A DNA stretch of 62,307 bases from Gemmatimonadota bacterium (GTDB taxonomy: Bacteria; Gemmatimonadota; Gemmatimonadetes; Longimicrobiales; Gaopeijiaceae), in the NCBI GenBank assembly GCA_022340865.1, contig JAJDNC010000022.1, forward strand, positions 1-62,307. The letters run 5' to 3'. The position numbers and the translations under genes are program-made. Below the pieces are notes generated by a model that was not told where the DNA came from, made no database searches, and was given only the letters and a program-made list of their open reading frames with translations. Shown piece by piece: positions 55,377 to 62,307 of the stretch (positions are counted from its first letter, which is position 1; each line of letters starts with the position of its first letter).

Positions 55377-58300
55377 TCAGAACGAGTAGCGCAGCGAGAG
55401 CTGCAGCTGGTAGTTCGAGGCGAGGTTCTTGAAGTCGACGATGGTCGTCGTGCTCGGGTCGAAGTTGAAGACCGGCTGGCTGTTGGCCAGCGTGCCCCCG
55501 GAGACGCTCCGCCCCCGGTAGCTCAGGAGCGACACGTCGCTGTAGGTGGAGCCCTGCCGGCCCCAGCTCGGGTTGAGCAGGTTGAGGAAGTTGAAGACGT
55601 CGAGCTGGACCGAGACGTGCTGCATGTTGATGGTCCTCAGCGACTGGCGCACGCTCACGTTCACGAGGTTGGTCCACGGCGCGGTGCAGACGTTCCGGGC
55701 CATGATCTTGCCCCGCTCCTTCTTGAGGCAGGAGTTCGAGTCGATGAACTGGTTGAACTCCGCCGCCTGCTGCGCCGCCGTGTGCGTCACGCCATCGGAC
55801 GTGAAGTCCTGGAACAGGATCTCGTTGGGATCCGTGGCGTCCCTGGGCACGTAGATCGGGTCGTTGTAGCTCAGCCCGTCCCCGTTCATGTCGGTGTTGT
55901 ACACGAAGTTGTAGGGGATGCCCGACGCGCCCGTGTAGATGGCCGACACGGTGGTGTTCGTCGGGAACGTGTAGCTGGCTTGCGCCACGATCCGGTGCCG
56001 CTGCTCGAAGGACGAGCGCGTCGCCGTCTGGTCCAGCTGGTTGCCGGCCCACACCCGGCCATACCGATACTGCGAGTATGCCGTGCTGGAGGTGAAGCTC
56101 TGCACGTCGTAGCCGCGGCTGTACGTGTAGGCCGCCATGCCCTCCCAGCGGTCGGCGAAGCGCCGGGTGACCTTGGCCGTGAGGTTGTAGAAGTGGTTCT
56201 TGCTCTGGTTGCCCACGTCGATGACGAACTCGCGCGAGGGCACCTTGAGCACCGGCGAATACGGATAGAGGCCGTACAGGACGCGCCCGTGGGAGTCGGT
56301 AGCCTGCGGGCCGGCCAGCGCCAGGTTGTAGTAGAAGGGCGAGTAGAGCCCCTTCGTGTACAGACCCTCCACCGTCCCGATGAAGTTGTGGCCCAGGTCG
56401 CGGTCGTAGCCCACCGACATGCGCAGCGTCTGGGGCATGCGCAGGCTGGACTGCAGCAGGTCGATCTCGCTCCCCGCGGCTGCCGTCACGCCGTTGGCGC
56501 ATGCCGTGGGCGGCGTCTGCACCGCCGCGGAGCTGAATGCCGGCGTGTTTCCCGAGTAGCACGAGAGCAGTCGCACGCCGGTGAGGCCCGAGTTCTGGAA
56601 CGCGTTGCTCATCCACACGTAGGCCGGGTGGCCCACGAATGCGCCGATGCCGCCCCGCAGCTGGTTCCGCTGGTCGTGGGTGACGTCCCAGTTGAAGCCC
56701 ACCCGCGGGGACCACTGGAGGTGCGCCGACGGGATGTTCGCGGTGTTCCGCCCGAAGTCCGTCAGAATCTCCGGGTTCGTCGGCGGCTTGTTCAGGAACA
56801 TGGGCACGTCGAAGCGCAGCCCGTAGGTCAGCGTGAAGTCCGGCGTCACCTCCCACTGGTCCTGCGCGTAGGCGGCCAGCGTGTTGGTGCGGAAGCGCAC
56901 CGAGCCGTCACCCGTCCCCGGCGCGGGGACGCCCACGATGTACTGATAGGCCTGGCCGTTGGTGAGGGAGTCCACCGACTGGAACGTCCACACGCCGTTG
57001 GAAGACTGCGCGTACAGGTTCCGCACCTTGTAGAACTCGTTCTGCGTGCCGATGACCACCGTGTGGGTCCCGAACGGCAGGGTCACGTTGTCCACCAGCT
57101 CCCAGATGTCCTGATCCACCTCGTTGCCCTGCGAGTACCGCTCCTCGCCCGCCACCACCGCAGCACCCGGGATGTCCACGGTCACCTGGGGGGCCGTGAT
57201 CCCGCTCGCGGACGTGCGCGGGTCACGGACCCGCGTCCACGAGGCCCGCAGCTCGTTGTACGCTCCGCTCTTGAAGTTCGTCCTGAGCTCCAACGCCGGC
57301 GCGTTCTTCGTCGACGCGTACTGGTATTGGTTCGACGTCAGCGCCAGCGCCGGCGCGTTGCCGGTGGAGCCCCGGGAGAGCGCCTCGTTCACCGCGTGCC
57401 CGTAGTTGTAGCGCAGGGTCAGCGAGCTGTTGTGGGGCAGGTCCGGGAAGTCCATGCGGAGGAATATGTTCGTCAGCGGATTGTGCAGCGTCACCGCTCC
57501 CGCCGACCCCGTCGGCACGCCGTACCCGGCCAGCGCCGCCGTCGCCGCGTTCACGTCCGCCGGGCTGACGTTGTAGCCCGCCTCTCCCAGGTAGATCCCC
57601 TGGGCGGGCGTCGCGTATCTCTGCAGCTCGACGTTCCCGAAGATCAGGGCCTTGTCCCTCACGACGGGACCGCCCAGCGTGAAGCCGTACTGGTACTGGC
57701 TGAAGTTGTTGATGTACTCCTGACCGCGGGCGAAGTCCTGGTTCCGGCCGTACCCGTACGCCGAGCCGTGCCACTCGTTCGTGCCGCTCTTCGTCACCGC
57801 GTTGATGAGCAGCCCCGCGAAGTTGCCCATGCGCACGTCGAACGGCGCCAGCAGCACCTGGTACTGCTTCACCGCCTCGATGCCGATGGACTTCCCGTCC
57901 GCCTGGCCGCCCGGCTGCCCGGTGGAGCCCAGCCCGAACAGGTCCGTCTCGTTCGTGCCGTCCACCTGCACCTGGTTGTACCGGTTGTTCACGCCACCGC
58001 CCGACAGACCCCCGTTGGGCAGCGTCGTCGACACCTGCGGCGTGAGCACCACGAAGTCCGTGAAGTTCCGGTTCAACGACGGAAGCCGGTGCAGCGCAGA
58101 ATCCGAGATCGTCGTCAGCACCCCCGTTCGCGACGGGCTGATCAACGCCATCGCCGACGTCGACGTCACCGTGATGCCCCCGAGCTGAACGGCCTGCGTG
58201 GTCAGGTTGAAGTCCACCCGCGTCGCCTGGCCCAGCGCGACGGTGGCCGTCTTCGTCTGTGCCCCGAAGCCGATGCTCGTCGTGGTGACCTCGTACGTCC

Positions 58301-58529
58301 CCGTCTCCAGGCCCGGAATGATGTAGCGCCCGGCCTCCGACGCGATCACCGACCGCGTGAAACCGGTCGCCGCATTGCGCACCGTGACCTGGGTCCCGGC
58401 TGCGGTGCCCTCCTGTGTGTGGATGACTCCGATGATGCTTCCCGTGGTCGTCTGAGCGGACAGTCCCGCTCCCCCGACGCCACAGGCCAGCACCATCGAG
58501 AGCACACCCGTCCAACGTCCAAGCTTCAT
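55377..58529 (-). CDS. Oar-type TonB-dependent outer-membrane receptor
   Basis: A 1,050-residue protein. A signal peptide (VLACGVGGAGLSAQ) is followed by a carboxypeptidase-regulatory-like domain (about 28-115: 'GSIIGVIHTQEGTAAGTQVTVRNAATGFTRS'), a plug (about 120-260, 'PSLNRNFTDFVVLTPQV', 'VDGTNETDLFG'), and a long beta barrel ending 'LQLSLRYSF'. This layout matches the Oar family in Myxococcus and many Gemmatimonadota and Acidobacteriota. It transports or binds large substrates at the outer membrane; the ligand is unknown. GGGAG lies eight bases before the ATG. Confidence 0.94.
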   Translation of the reverse strand: MKLGRWTGVLSMVLACGVGGAGLSAQTTTGSIIGVIHTQEGTAAGTQVTVRNAATGFTRSVIASEAGRYIIPGLETGTYEVTTTSIGFGAQTKTATVALGQATRVDFNLTTQAVQLGGITVTSTSAMALISPSRTGVLTTISDSALHRLPSLNRNFTDFVVLTPQVSTTLPNGGLSGGGVNNRYNQVQVDGTNETDLFGLGSTGQPGGQADGKSIGIEAVKQYQVLLAPFDVRMGNFAGLLINAVTKSGTNEWHGSAYGYGRNQDFARGQEYINNFSQYQYGFTLGGPVVRDKALIFGNVELQRYATPAQGIYLGEAGYNVSPADVNAATAALAGYGVPTGSAGAVTLHNPLTNIFLRMDFPDLPHNSSLTLRYNYGHAVNEALSRGSTGNAPALALTSNQYQYASTKNAPALELRTNFKSGAYNELRASWTRVRDPRTSASGITAPQVTVDIPGAAVVAGEERYSQGNEVDQDIWELVDNVTLPFGTHTVVIGTQNEFYKVRNLYAQSSNGVWTFQSVDSLTNGQAYQYIVGVPAPGTGDGSVRFRTNTLAAYAQDQWEVTPDFTLTYGLRFDVPMFLNKPPTNPEILTDFGRNTANIPSAHLQWSPRVGFNWDVTHDQRNQLRGGIGAFVGHPAYVWMSNAFQNSGLTGVRLLSCYSGNTPAFSSAAVQTPPTACANGVTAAAGSEIDLLQSSLRMPQTLRMSVGYDRDLGHNFIGTVEGLYTKGLYSPFYYNLALAGPQATDSHGRVLYGLYPYSPVLKVPSREFVIDVGNQSKNHFYNLTAKVTRRFADRWEGMAAYTYSRGYDVQSFTSSTAYSQYRYGRVWAGNQLDQTATRSSFEQRHRIVAQASYTFPTNTTVSAIYTGASGIPYNFVYNTDMNGDGLSYNDPIYVPRDATDPNEILFQDFTSDGVTHTAAQQAAEFNQFIDSNSCLKKERGKIMARNVCTAPWTNLVNVSVRQSLRTINMQHVSVQLDVFNFLNLLNPSWGRQGSTYSDVSLLSYRGRSVSGGTLANSQPVFNFDPSTTTIVDFKNLASNYQLQLSLRYSF

Positions 58530-58565
58530 GGTTCCTGTCTCCCAGATGCAGTGTTGACTCGAACG

Positions 58566-58579
58566 GATTGTGAACAATC
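58566..58579. promoter_or_regulatory. Inverted repeat upstream of the TonB-dependent receptor
   Basis: GATTGT-GA-ACAATC forms a 14-bp near-palindrome with 6-bp perfect arms, 37 bp before the receptor start codon on the minus strand. Its A+T content contrasts with the surroundings, and its size suits a repressor dimer. Confidence 0.35.
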
Positions 58580-59028
58580 GACTGACGAATACCGAAGCCC
58601 CATACGCGTCTCCCGTGCTGTGCTGTTCACCGGCCGAAGGGGGGGATATTTCGGATAGCCCGCGTGTCGCAGGGCGGAGACGCGCAGTCGACTTCCGGAC
58701 TTCTGGTCTCTCACCGGGCTGGACGTCACGTCGCTCATGGTTCTCGGCCATAAAGGCTGGACGAGGGTCTGCGGGCGCACCGCGTCGCACTCTGCGAGCC
58801 TGTCGTTGCGGCGTGCAGAACGCCGAGCGAAAAGGAGATCCCGGGCAGGCCGATCTCGAGCTACGTGGCGGCTTGGTCAACGGAGGGCTCGGCAAGTCTA
58901 GATGTGGCTCCTCGGTGCGTCAAGGCAACAACCCGAGACAGAATCACGACGTTTCTGTGCGTCCACGTAAGTCATGGAACCCCAACAGGATATGGCGTGC
59001 GCTGGTCACGTGCCGATGCCCGGTGGCT

Positions 59029-59034
59029 TACCTT
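59029..59034 (+). promoter_or_regulatory. Leaderless-type -10 element (TACCTT) before the MFS pseudogene
   Basis: TACCTT fits TANNNT and ends seven bases before the ATG at 59042; there is no ribosome site. The element remains although the gene has decayed. Confidence 0.35.
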
Positions 59035-59041
59035 CCCGGGC

Positions 59042-59640
59042 ATGCCTGATCACGGCGCCGGACCTCTCGATCCTCCACGCTCCGTCAGCCGCGCAGCCTG
59101 GGTGTTGGCGCTGCTCACGTTCATCGGCGGGATCAGCGGCGGCATCGTCTTTCCGATCCTCCCCATCCTGGGTGTCCAACTCGGGCTGAACGCGTCCCGT
59201 GACGGGAATCGGGGTCGCATCATGGCTATGGTGAGGACCGCAGCGAGCCTGGGGATGCCCGCGGGGCTCGTCATGGGAGGGCTGATCGCCGGTGTCTTCT
59301 CCGACAACACCGCGTTCCTGTCCGCCAGGGGTCTGTCCCTGGCCGGGGTGGCGGTCGCCTGGACGACGATGCCCGACATCCGGGGGAGGCGGATGCACGC
59401 CGACGCCGCGCGGCCGGTGGTCGGAACCCGCAGGCGTGCCCAGAGTGGGCTGAGCGCCAGCTGTCGGGCTGTACCAGTTCTTCGGCGATGCCCGGGGGCA
59501 GCCTCGGCCCCGTTGTCGGCGTGGAAACGGTCATGGGCATCGGCTTCACCCCCGTCTACATTGCGGCGGCTTGCCTCCTCGTGCTCACCGTGCCCCTGCT
59601 GTACTGGCTCTGGCTGGCCGAACGGCGCTCTGAGAGGTAA
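59042..59640 (+). pseudogene. Decayed MFS transporter gene
   Basis: The 200-codon remnant keeps pieces of an MFS transporter: helix 1 (WVLALLTFIGGISGGIVFPILPILGVQLGLNAS), then a jump to 'RGRIMAMVRTAASLGMPAGLVMGGLIAGVF', which belongs near helices 4-5, and on to 'TTMPDIRGRR' near helix 6. After 59400 the reading frame must change twice: 'VGLYQFFGDARG' is in another frame from 59463, and 'GSLGPVVGVETVMGIGFTPVYIAAACLLVLTVPLLYWLWLAERR' in a third, up to TAA at 59638-59640. So at least one large deletion and two frameshifts, one at a run of G near 59492-59496, have broken it. Confidence 0.8.
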
Positions 59641-59643
59641 TCT
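59638..59643 (+). promoter_or_regulatory. Leaderless-type -10 element (TAATCT) for the kinase gene
   Basis: TAATCT fits TANNNT and ends six bases before the kinase ATG at 59650. Its first three bases are the TAA stop codon of the upstream pseudogene. Confidence 0.38.
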
Positions 59644-59649
59644 CGCAAC

Positions 59650-62019
59650 ATGACGTTATCCGCGGGCACACGGCTCGGTCCTTACGAGGTACGCTCCTTC
59701 CTGAGCGCCGGTGGCATGGGAGAGGTGTATGCCGCCTTCGACCCCCGTCTCGGGCGCCAGGTGGCCATCAAGGTCCTGACCCGCCCCCTGGCCGAGCTCT
59801 CGGAGTTCCGGCGCCGCTTCGAGCAGGAGATCCAGACGATCTCCCGTCTCAACCACAAGAACATCTGCACGGTCTTCGACACCGGCACCCACGAGGGACG
59901 TCCGTACATCGTCATGGAGCTCATGGAGGGGAAGACCCTCGAGGAGGTCCTTGCGGAGGGCCCCATGGATGCGGAGGCCGTCGTCCAGGTCGGCATCCAG
60001 GTGGCGGCCGCCATCGACGCGGCCCACCGGGAGGGGGTGATCCACCGGGACGTGAAGAGCGGCAACATCTTCCTCAACGACCGGGGGGACGCCAAGGTCC
60101 TGGACTTCGGCATCGCCAAGGTGGCCGCCGAGGCGGATGCCGAGGCGCGGGCCGAGGGAGCGATCACCCGCACCGGGACCGTCGTGGGGACGGTCACCTA
60201 CATGTCGCCGGAGCAGGCGCGCGGAGAGGACGTGGACGCCCGCTCCGACCTTTTCTCCCTCGGCGTGGTCCTCTACGAGATGGCCACCGGCCTCGCCCCG
60301 TTCCGCGGCACCAACACGGCGGTGGTGGCGCAGCTCGTGTCGCCCGACCCCGTGCCCAGCCCCCGGGCGCTCCAACCGTCCATCCCCGCTGAGCTGGACC
60401 GGATCATCTGCCGGGCGCTGGAGAAGGACCGGGAGATGCGGTACCAGACCGCCGCCGACCTCCTGGCCGCGCTGAGGGCGCTGCGCCGGGATCTCGCCAC
60501 GGGCGCGGTCTCCGCGGGGGCGGAGGGGAGCAGGGGTGGGCGCGGGCAGGGGCGCCGGCGCTTCGGACGCCTGCCCATGGCGGGCGCCGGCCTCGCGGTG
60601 GTGGTGCTGGCCGTCGTCGCGTGGCGACTGCTGGCACCGAGCACCCCCGTCAACCGCCCCATCCACACCATGGCGGTCCTCCCATGCTCGGACCAGCAGG
60701 CCGCGGGCACCGAGTATCTGTGCTCGCTCATCGCGGAGCGGATCATCACCAGCCTGTCCCAGGTGCCGGGCCTCACCGTGAAGTCCTTCCAGGCGGTGGA
60801 GCCCTACGTGGGGTATTCCCGAGGAGCCATCAAGGCCGGCTCCGAGCTGGGCGTGGATGCCGTGCTCACCGCGCAGGTCCGCAAGGAGGCCAACGCCCTG
60901 AATGCGTTCGTGGAGGTCACCGACGTGCGCAGCGGCTTCCACGTCTGGAGCAGCCTGTTCACGAGTCCGGCGGCGGAGGCGCAGGGGTTGCCCGAGAAGA
61001 TCGCCCTGGCAGCGGCCCAGGCGCTGCAACTCCGGATCAGCGCCACGGACCAGGCGCGACTCCGGGTGCTGCAGACGTATCAGTCGGCCCAGTACTACTG
61101 GAACGACCGCACCGCGTCGAGCCTGCGCAAGGCCATAAGCCTCTTCAACGAGGTCATCCAGGAGGACTCGACCTTCGCCCCGGCCTACGTGGGGCTCGCG
61201 AGCGCGTATACGCTGTTGCACTACTACGGTGACCTGTCGCCCGCACAGTCGTATCCGCGCGCCCGAGCCGCCGCGGAGAAGGCGCTGCAGCTGAACGAGG
61301 GCCTGGCGGACGCCCACGCCAACCTCGGACTCGTGGAGCGCGACTACGACCGGGACTGGCAGGGCGCGGAGCGGGAGTTCAAGCGGGCACTGCAGCTGAA
61401 CCCGAAGTCGGCCACCGCCCTCCAGTGGTACGCCGAGCTGTTGACGATGACGGGGCGGTTCGGCGAAGCCGAGACGCGGATCCGGGAGGCGCAGGAAGCG
61501 GCACCCCTGTCCCTGACGGTCCGCGCGGTGCACGGCTGGATCCTCACGTCGGCCGGACGGTTCCGCGAGGCCCGTGCGGTGTTGGACAGCACTATCGCCA
61601 TGGACCAGGACTTCGAGCTCTCCCACTGGTTCCTGGGCCAGCTGGACTTCGCCCAGCGCGACTACACCGCCGCCGTGAAGGCCTTCGAGACCTCCGCTAC
61701 CCAGTCCGGACGGCTCAGCCGCCGGCTGGCCGACCTCGCCAGCGCCGAGGCCTTCGCGGGGCACAAGGACCGGACCCGGGAGCTGCTGAGCGAGCTCGAG
61801 CAGCGGCGGCAGGCAGGCCAGTACGTCTCCGATTACGACATGGCCATCGTTCTCGCTGGGCTGGGCGAGAAGGACCAGGCCTTCAAGGAGCTGAGCGCTG
61901 CCCTGGACGAGCGCACGTGGGAAGTGGCGGACATGGCCGTCGACCCCATGCTCATCCCCCTGCACTCCGACCCGCGCTTCAAGCAGCTACTGGTGCGCGC
62001 CGGCCTGGGCGCCGGTTGA
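59650..62019 (+). CDS. Membrane Ser/Thr protein kinase with TolB-like and TPR domains
   Basis: A 789-residue protein. The kinase domain (about 10-280) has the glycine loop 'LSAGGMGEVYAAFD', Lys41 ('VAIKVL'), the catalytic loop 'VIHRDVKSGNIFL' (Asp near 133), 'VLDFGIAK' and the 'GTVTYMSPEQARG' activation-segment end. A single transmembrane helix lies near 311-330. The outer part has a TolB/FlgO-like domain ('HTMAVLPCSDQ.....LCSLIAERIITSLSQVPGLTV', 'DAVLTAQVRKEANALNAFVEVTDVRSGFHVW'), then several TPRs (about 480-780). This kinase-TolB-TPR layout is common in Acidobacteriota and Gemmatimonadota. Its input and targets are unknown. Confidence 0.94.
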   Translation: MTLSAGTRLGPYEVRSFLSAGGMGEVYAAFDPRLGRQVAIKVLTRPLAELSEFRRRFEQEIQTISRLNHKNICTVFDTGTHEGRPYIVMELMEGKTLEEVLAEGPMDAEAVVQVGIQVAAAIDAAHREGVIHRDVKSGNIFLNDRGDAKVLDFGIAKVAAEADAEARAEGAITRTGTVVGTVTYMSPEQARGEDVDARSDLFSLGVVLYEMATGLAPFRGTNTAVVAQLVSPDPVPSPRALQPSIPAELDRIICRALEKDREMRYQTAADLLAALRALRRDLATGAVSAGAEGSRGGRGQGRRRFGRLPMAGAGLAVVVLAVVAWRLLAPSTPVNRPIHTMAVLPCSDQQAAGTEYLCSLIAERIITSLSQVPGLTVKSFQAVEPYVGYSRGAIKAGSELGVDAVLTAQVRKEANALNAFVEVTDVRSGFHVWSSLFTSPAAEAQGLPEKIALAAAQALQLRISATDQARLRVLQTYQSAQYYWNDRTASSLRKAISLFNEVIQEDSTFAPAYVGLASAYTLLHYYGDLSPAQSYPRARAAAEKALQLNEGLADAHANLGLVERDYDRDWQGAEREFKRALQLNPKSATALQWYAELLTMTGRFGEAETRIREAQEAAPLSLTVRAVHGWILTSAGRFREARAVLDSTIAMDQDFELSHWFLGQLDFAQRDYTAAVKAFETSATQSGRLSRRLADLASAEAFAGHKDRTRELLSELEQRRQAGQYVSDYDMAIVLAGLGEKDQAFKELSAALDERTWEVADMAVDPMLIPLHSDPRFKQLLVRAGLGAG

Positions 62020-62037
62020 ATCGAAGAGCGCCGCATT

Positions 62038-62307
62038 TTGTCCGCCACCACTTCGTTCCGGGCCGTGACGTTCGTGGTGGATCCGTCGATGTACGGTGCC
62101 CGCTACGCTCCGCCCCGGGAGGTATACGGGAACCTGGACCGCGTGGTCCGGCCGGACCTGTACTACCACTACTCCACCCCGATCTGCGCCCAGCGGTGGC
62201 TTGACGTGTGTGAAGACCCGGCCTACGGACACGGGGCCCTCCTGGACCGGGTGACCGAGATCATGCCGGAGGTCACCGCCGCGCTGCGCGCCGATTCCGG
62301 AGGTCGA
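62038..62307 (+). CDS. Unidentified protein, start of gene only (3' end outside window)
   Basis: An open frame runs from TTG 62038 to the window end, with GAAGAG nine bases upstream, 18 bp after the kinase stop. The 90 visible residues look protein-like: 'FRAVTFVVDPSMYGARYAPPREVYGNLDRVVRPDLYYHYSTPICAQRWLDVCEDPAYGH'. I do not recognise the family. The TTG start is uncertain, and the gene may begin at a later codon such as the GTG at 62065-62067 or the ATG at 62089-62091. Confidence 0.5.
   Translation, partial: MSATTSFRAVTFVVDPSMYGARYAPPREVYGNLDRVVRPDLYYHYSTPICAQRWLDVCEDPAYGHGALLDRVTEIMPEVTAALRADSGGR

Larger units (their letters stand above)
58530..59041. other. Intergenic region upstream of the receptor and the MFS remnant
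   Basis: This 512-bp region carries the receptor promoter on the minus strand and a leaderless-type element for the plus-strand MFS pseudogene. An inverted repeat at 58566-58579 is the only other structure noted. Open frames crossing it have Arg/Ser/Pro-rich, non-protein-like composition. Confidence 0.45.

Noticed and set aside
55617..58658. Plus-strand open frame of about 1,013 codons
   Set aside because: It is the mirror of the TonB-dependent receptor gene and has no recognisable motif or signal.

Overview
The window is high-GC DNA from a diderm (Gram-negative) bacterium. Many products carry lipoprotein signals (gene at 2631-3788, the M3 peptidase, the DUF6624 protein), Tat signals (fucosidase, class V aminotransferase) or an outer-membrane barrel (the Oar-type TonB-dependent receptor at 55377-58529). 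Large BNR/VPS10-type beta-propeller proteins, an exported M20 peptidase, a DUF6624 lipoprotein, a DinB protein and a kinase-TPR fusion together resemble Gemmatimonadota or a similar soil lineage. That placement is inference: there is no rRNA gene and no tRNA gene was recognised. No insertion sequence, phage gene or CRISPR array was seen.

Layout. 1-5796: the end of an RCC1-repeat surface protein, a translationally coupled pair of related lipoproteins, and a repeat-rich lipoprotein with a 105-bp tandem repeat. 5978-11842: a methyltransferase, a membrane protein fused to a spermidine-synthase-like domain, enolase, and a TonB-C-like lipoprotein that overlaps the enolase end antisense. 11940-25160 (all minus strand): a TlpA-like thioredoxin protein, then a complete non-phosphorylating L-fucose pathway (mutarotase, permease, fucose dehydrogenase, fuconolactonase, diketo-deoxyfuconate hydrolase, ketodeoxyfuconate dehydrogenase, fuconate dehydratase), followed upstream by an exported TolB-like propeller, a Tat-exported GH29 alpha-L-fucosidase, an M20 peptidase and an aldo/keto reductase. 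25202-39247: an MFS transporter, two related ~1,050-residue BNR proteins in opposite orientation, an M3 peptidase lipoprotein, a tandem pair of small paralogous unknown proteins and a GH36/GH27-like glycosidase. 39392-47433: a membrane PHP-domain protein, two integral-membrane glycosyltransferases, an exported alpha/beta hydrolase, DinB and DUF6624 proteins. 47520-49706: a response regulator and histidine kinase ending in a strong hairpin. 49842-62307: a small lipoprotein, a membrane methyltransferase, an APC permease, a POT peptide transporter, an exported class V aminotransferase, the TonB-dependent receptor, a decayed MFS pseudogene, a Ser/Thr kinase with TPRs and the start of an unidentified gene.

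How it fits together. The clearest unit is fucose scavenging: GH29 releases L-fucose outside the cytoplasm, FucP imports it, and the seven-gene block oxidises it to pyruvate plus lactate. The gene spacing is very tight (two start/stop overlaps, gaps of 8-18 bp), and a promoter-like element with a 12-bp palindrome lies ahead of fuconate dehydratase. The wider window also holds peptidases, a peptide transporter and a second glycosidase, which fits a scavenger of glycoprotein or polysaccharide debris. That ecological reading is inference.
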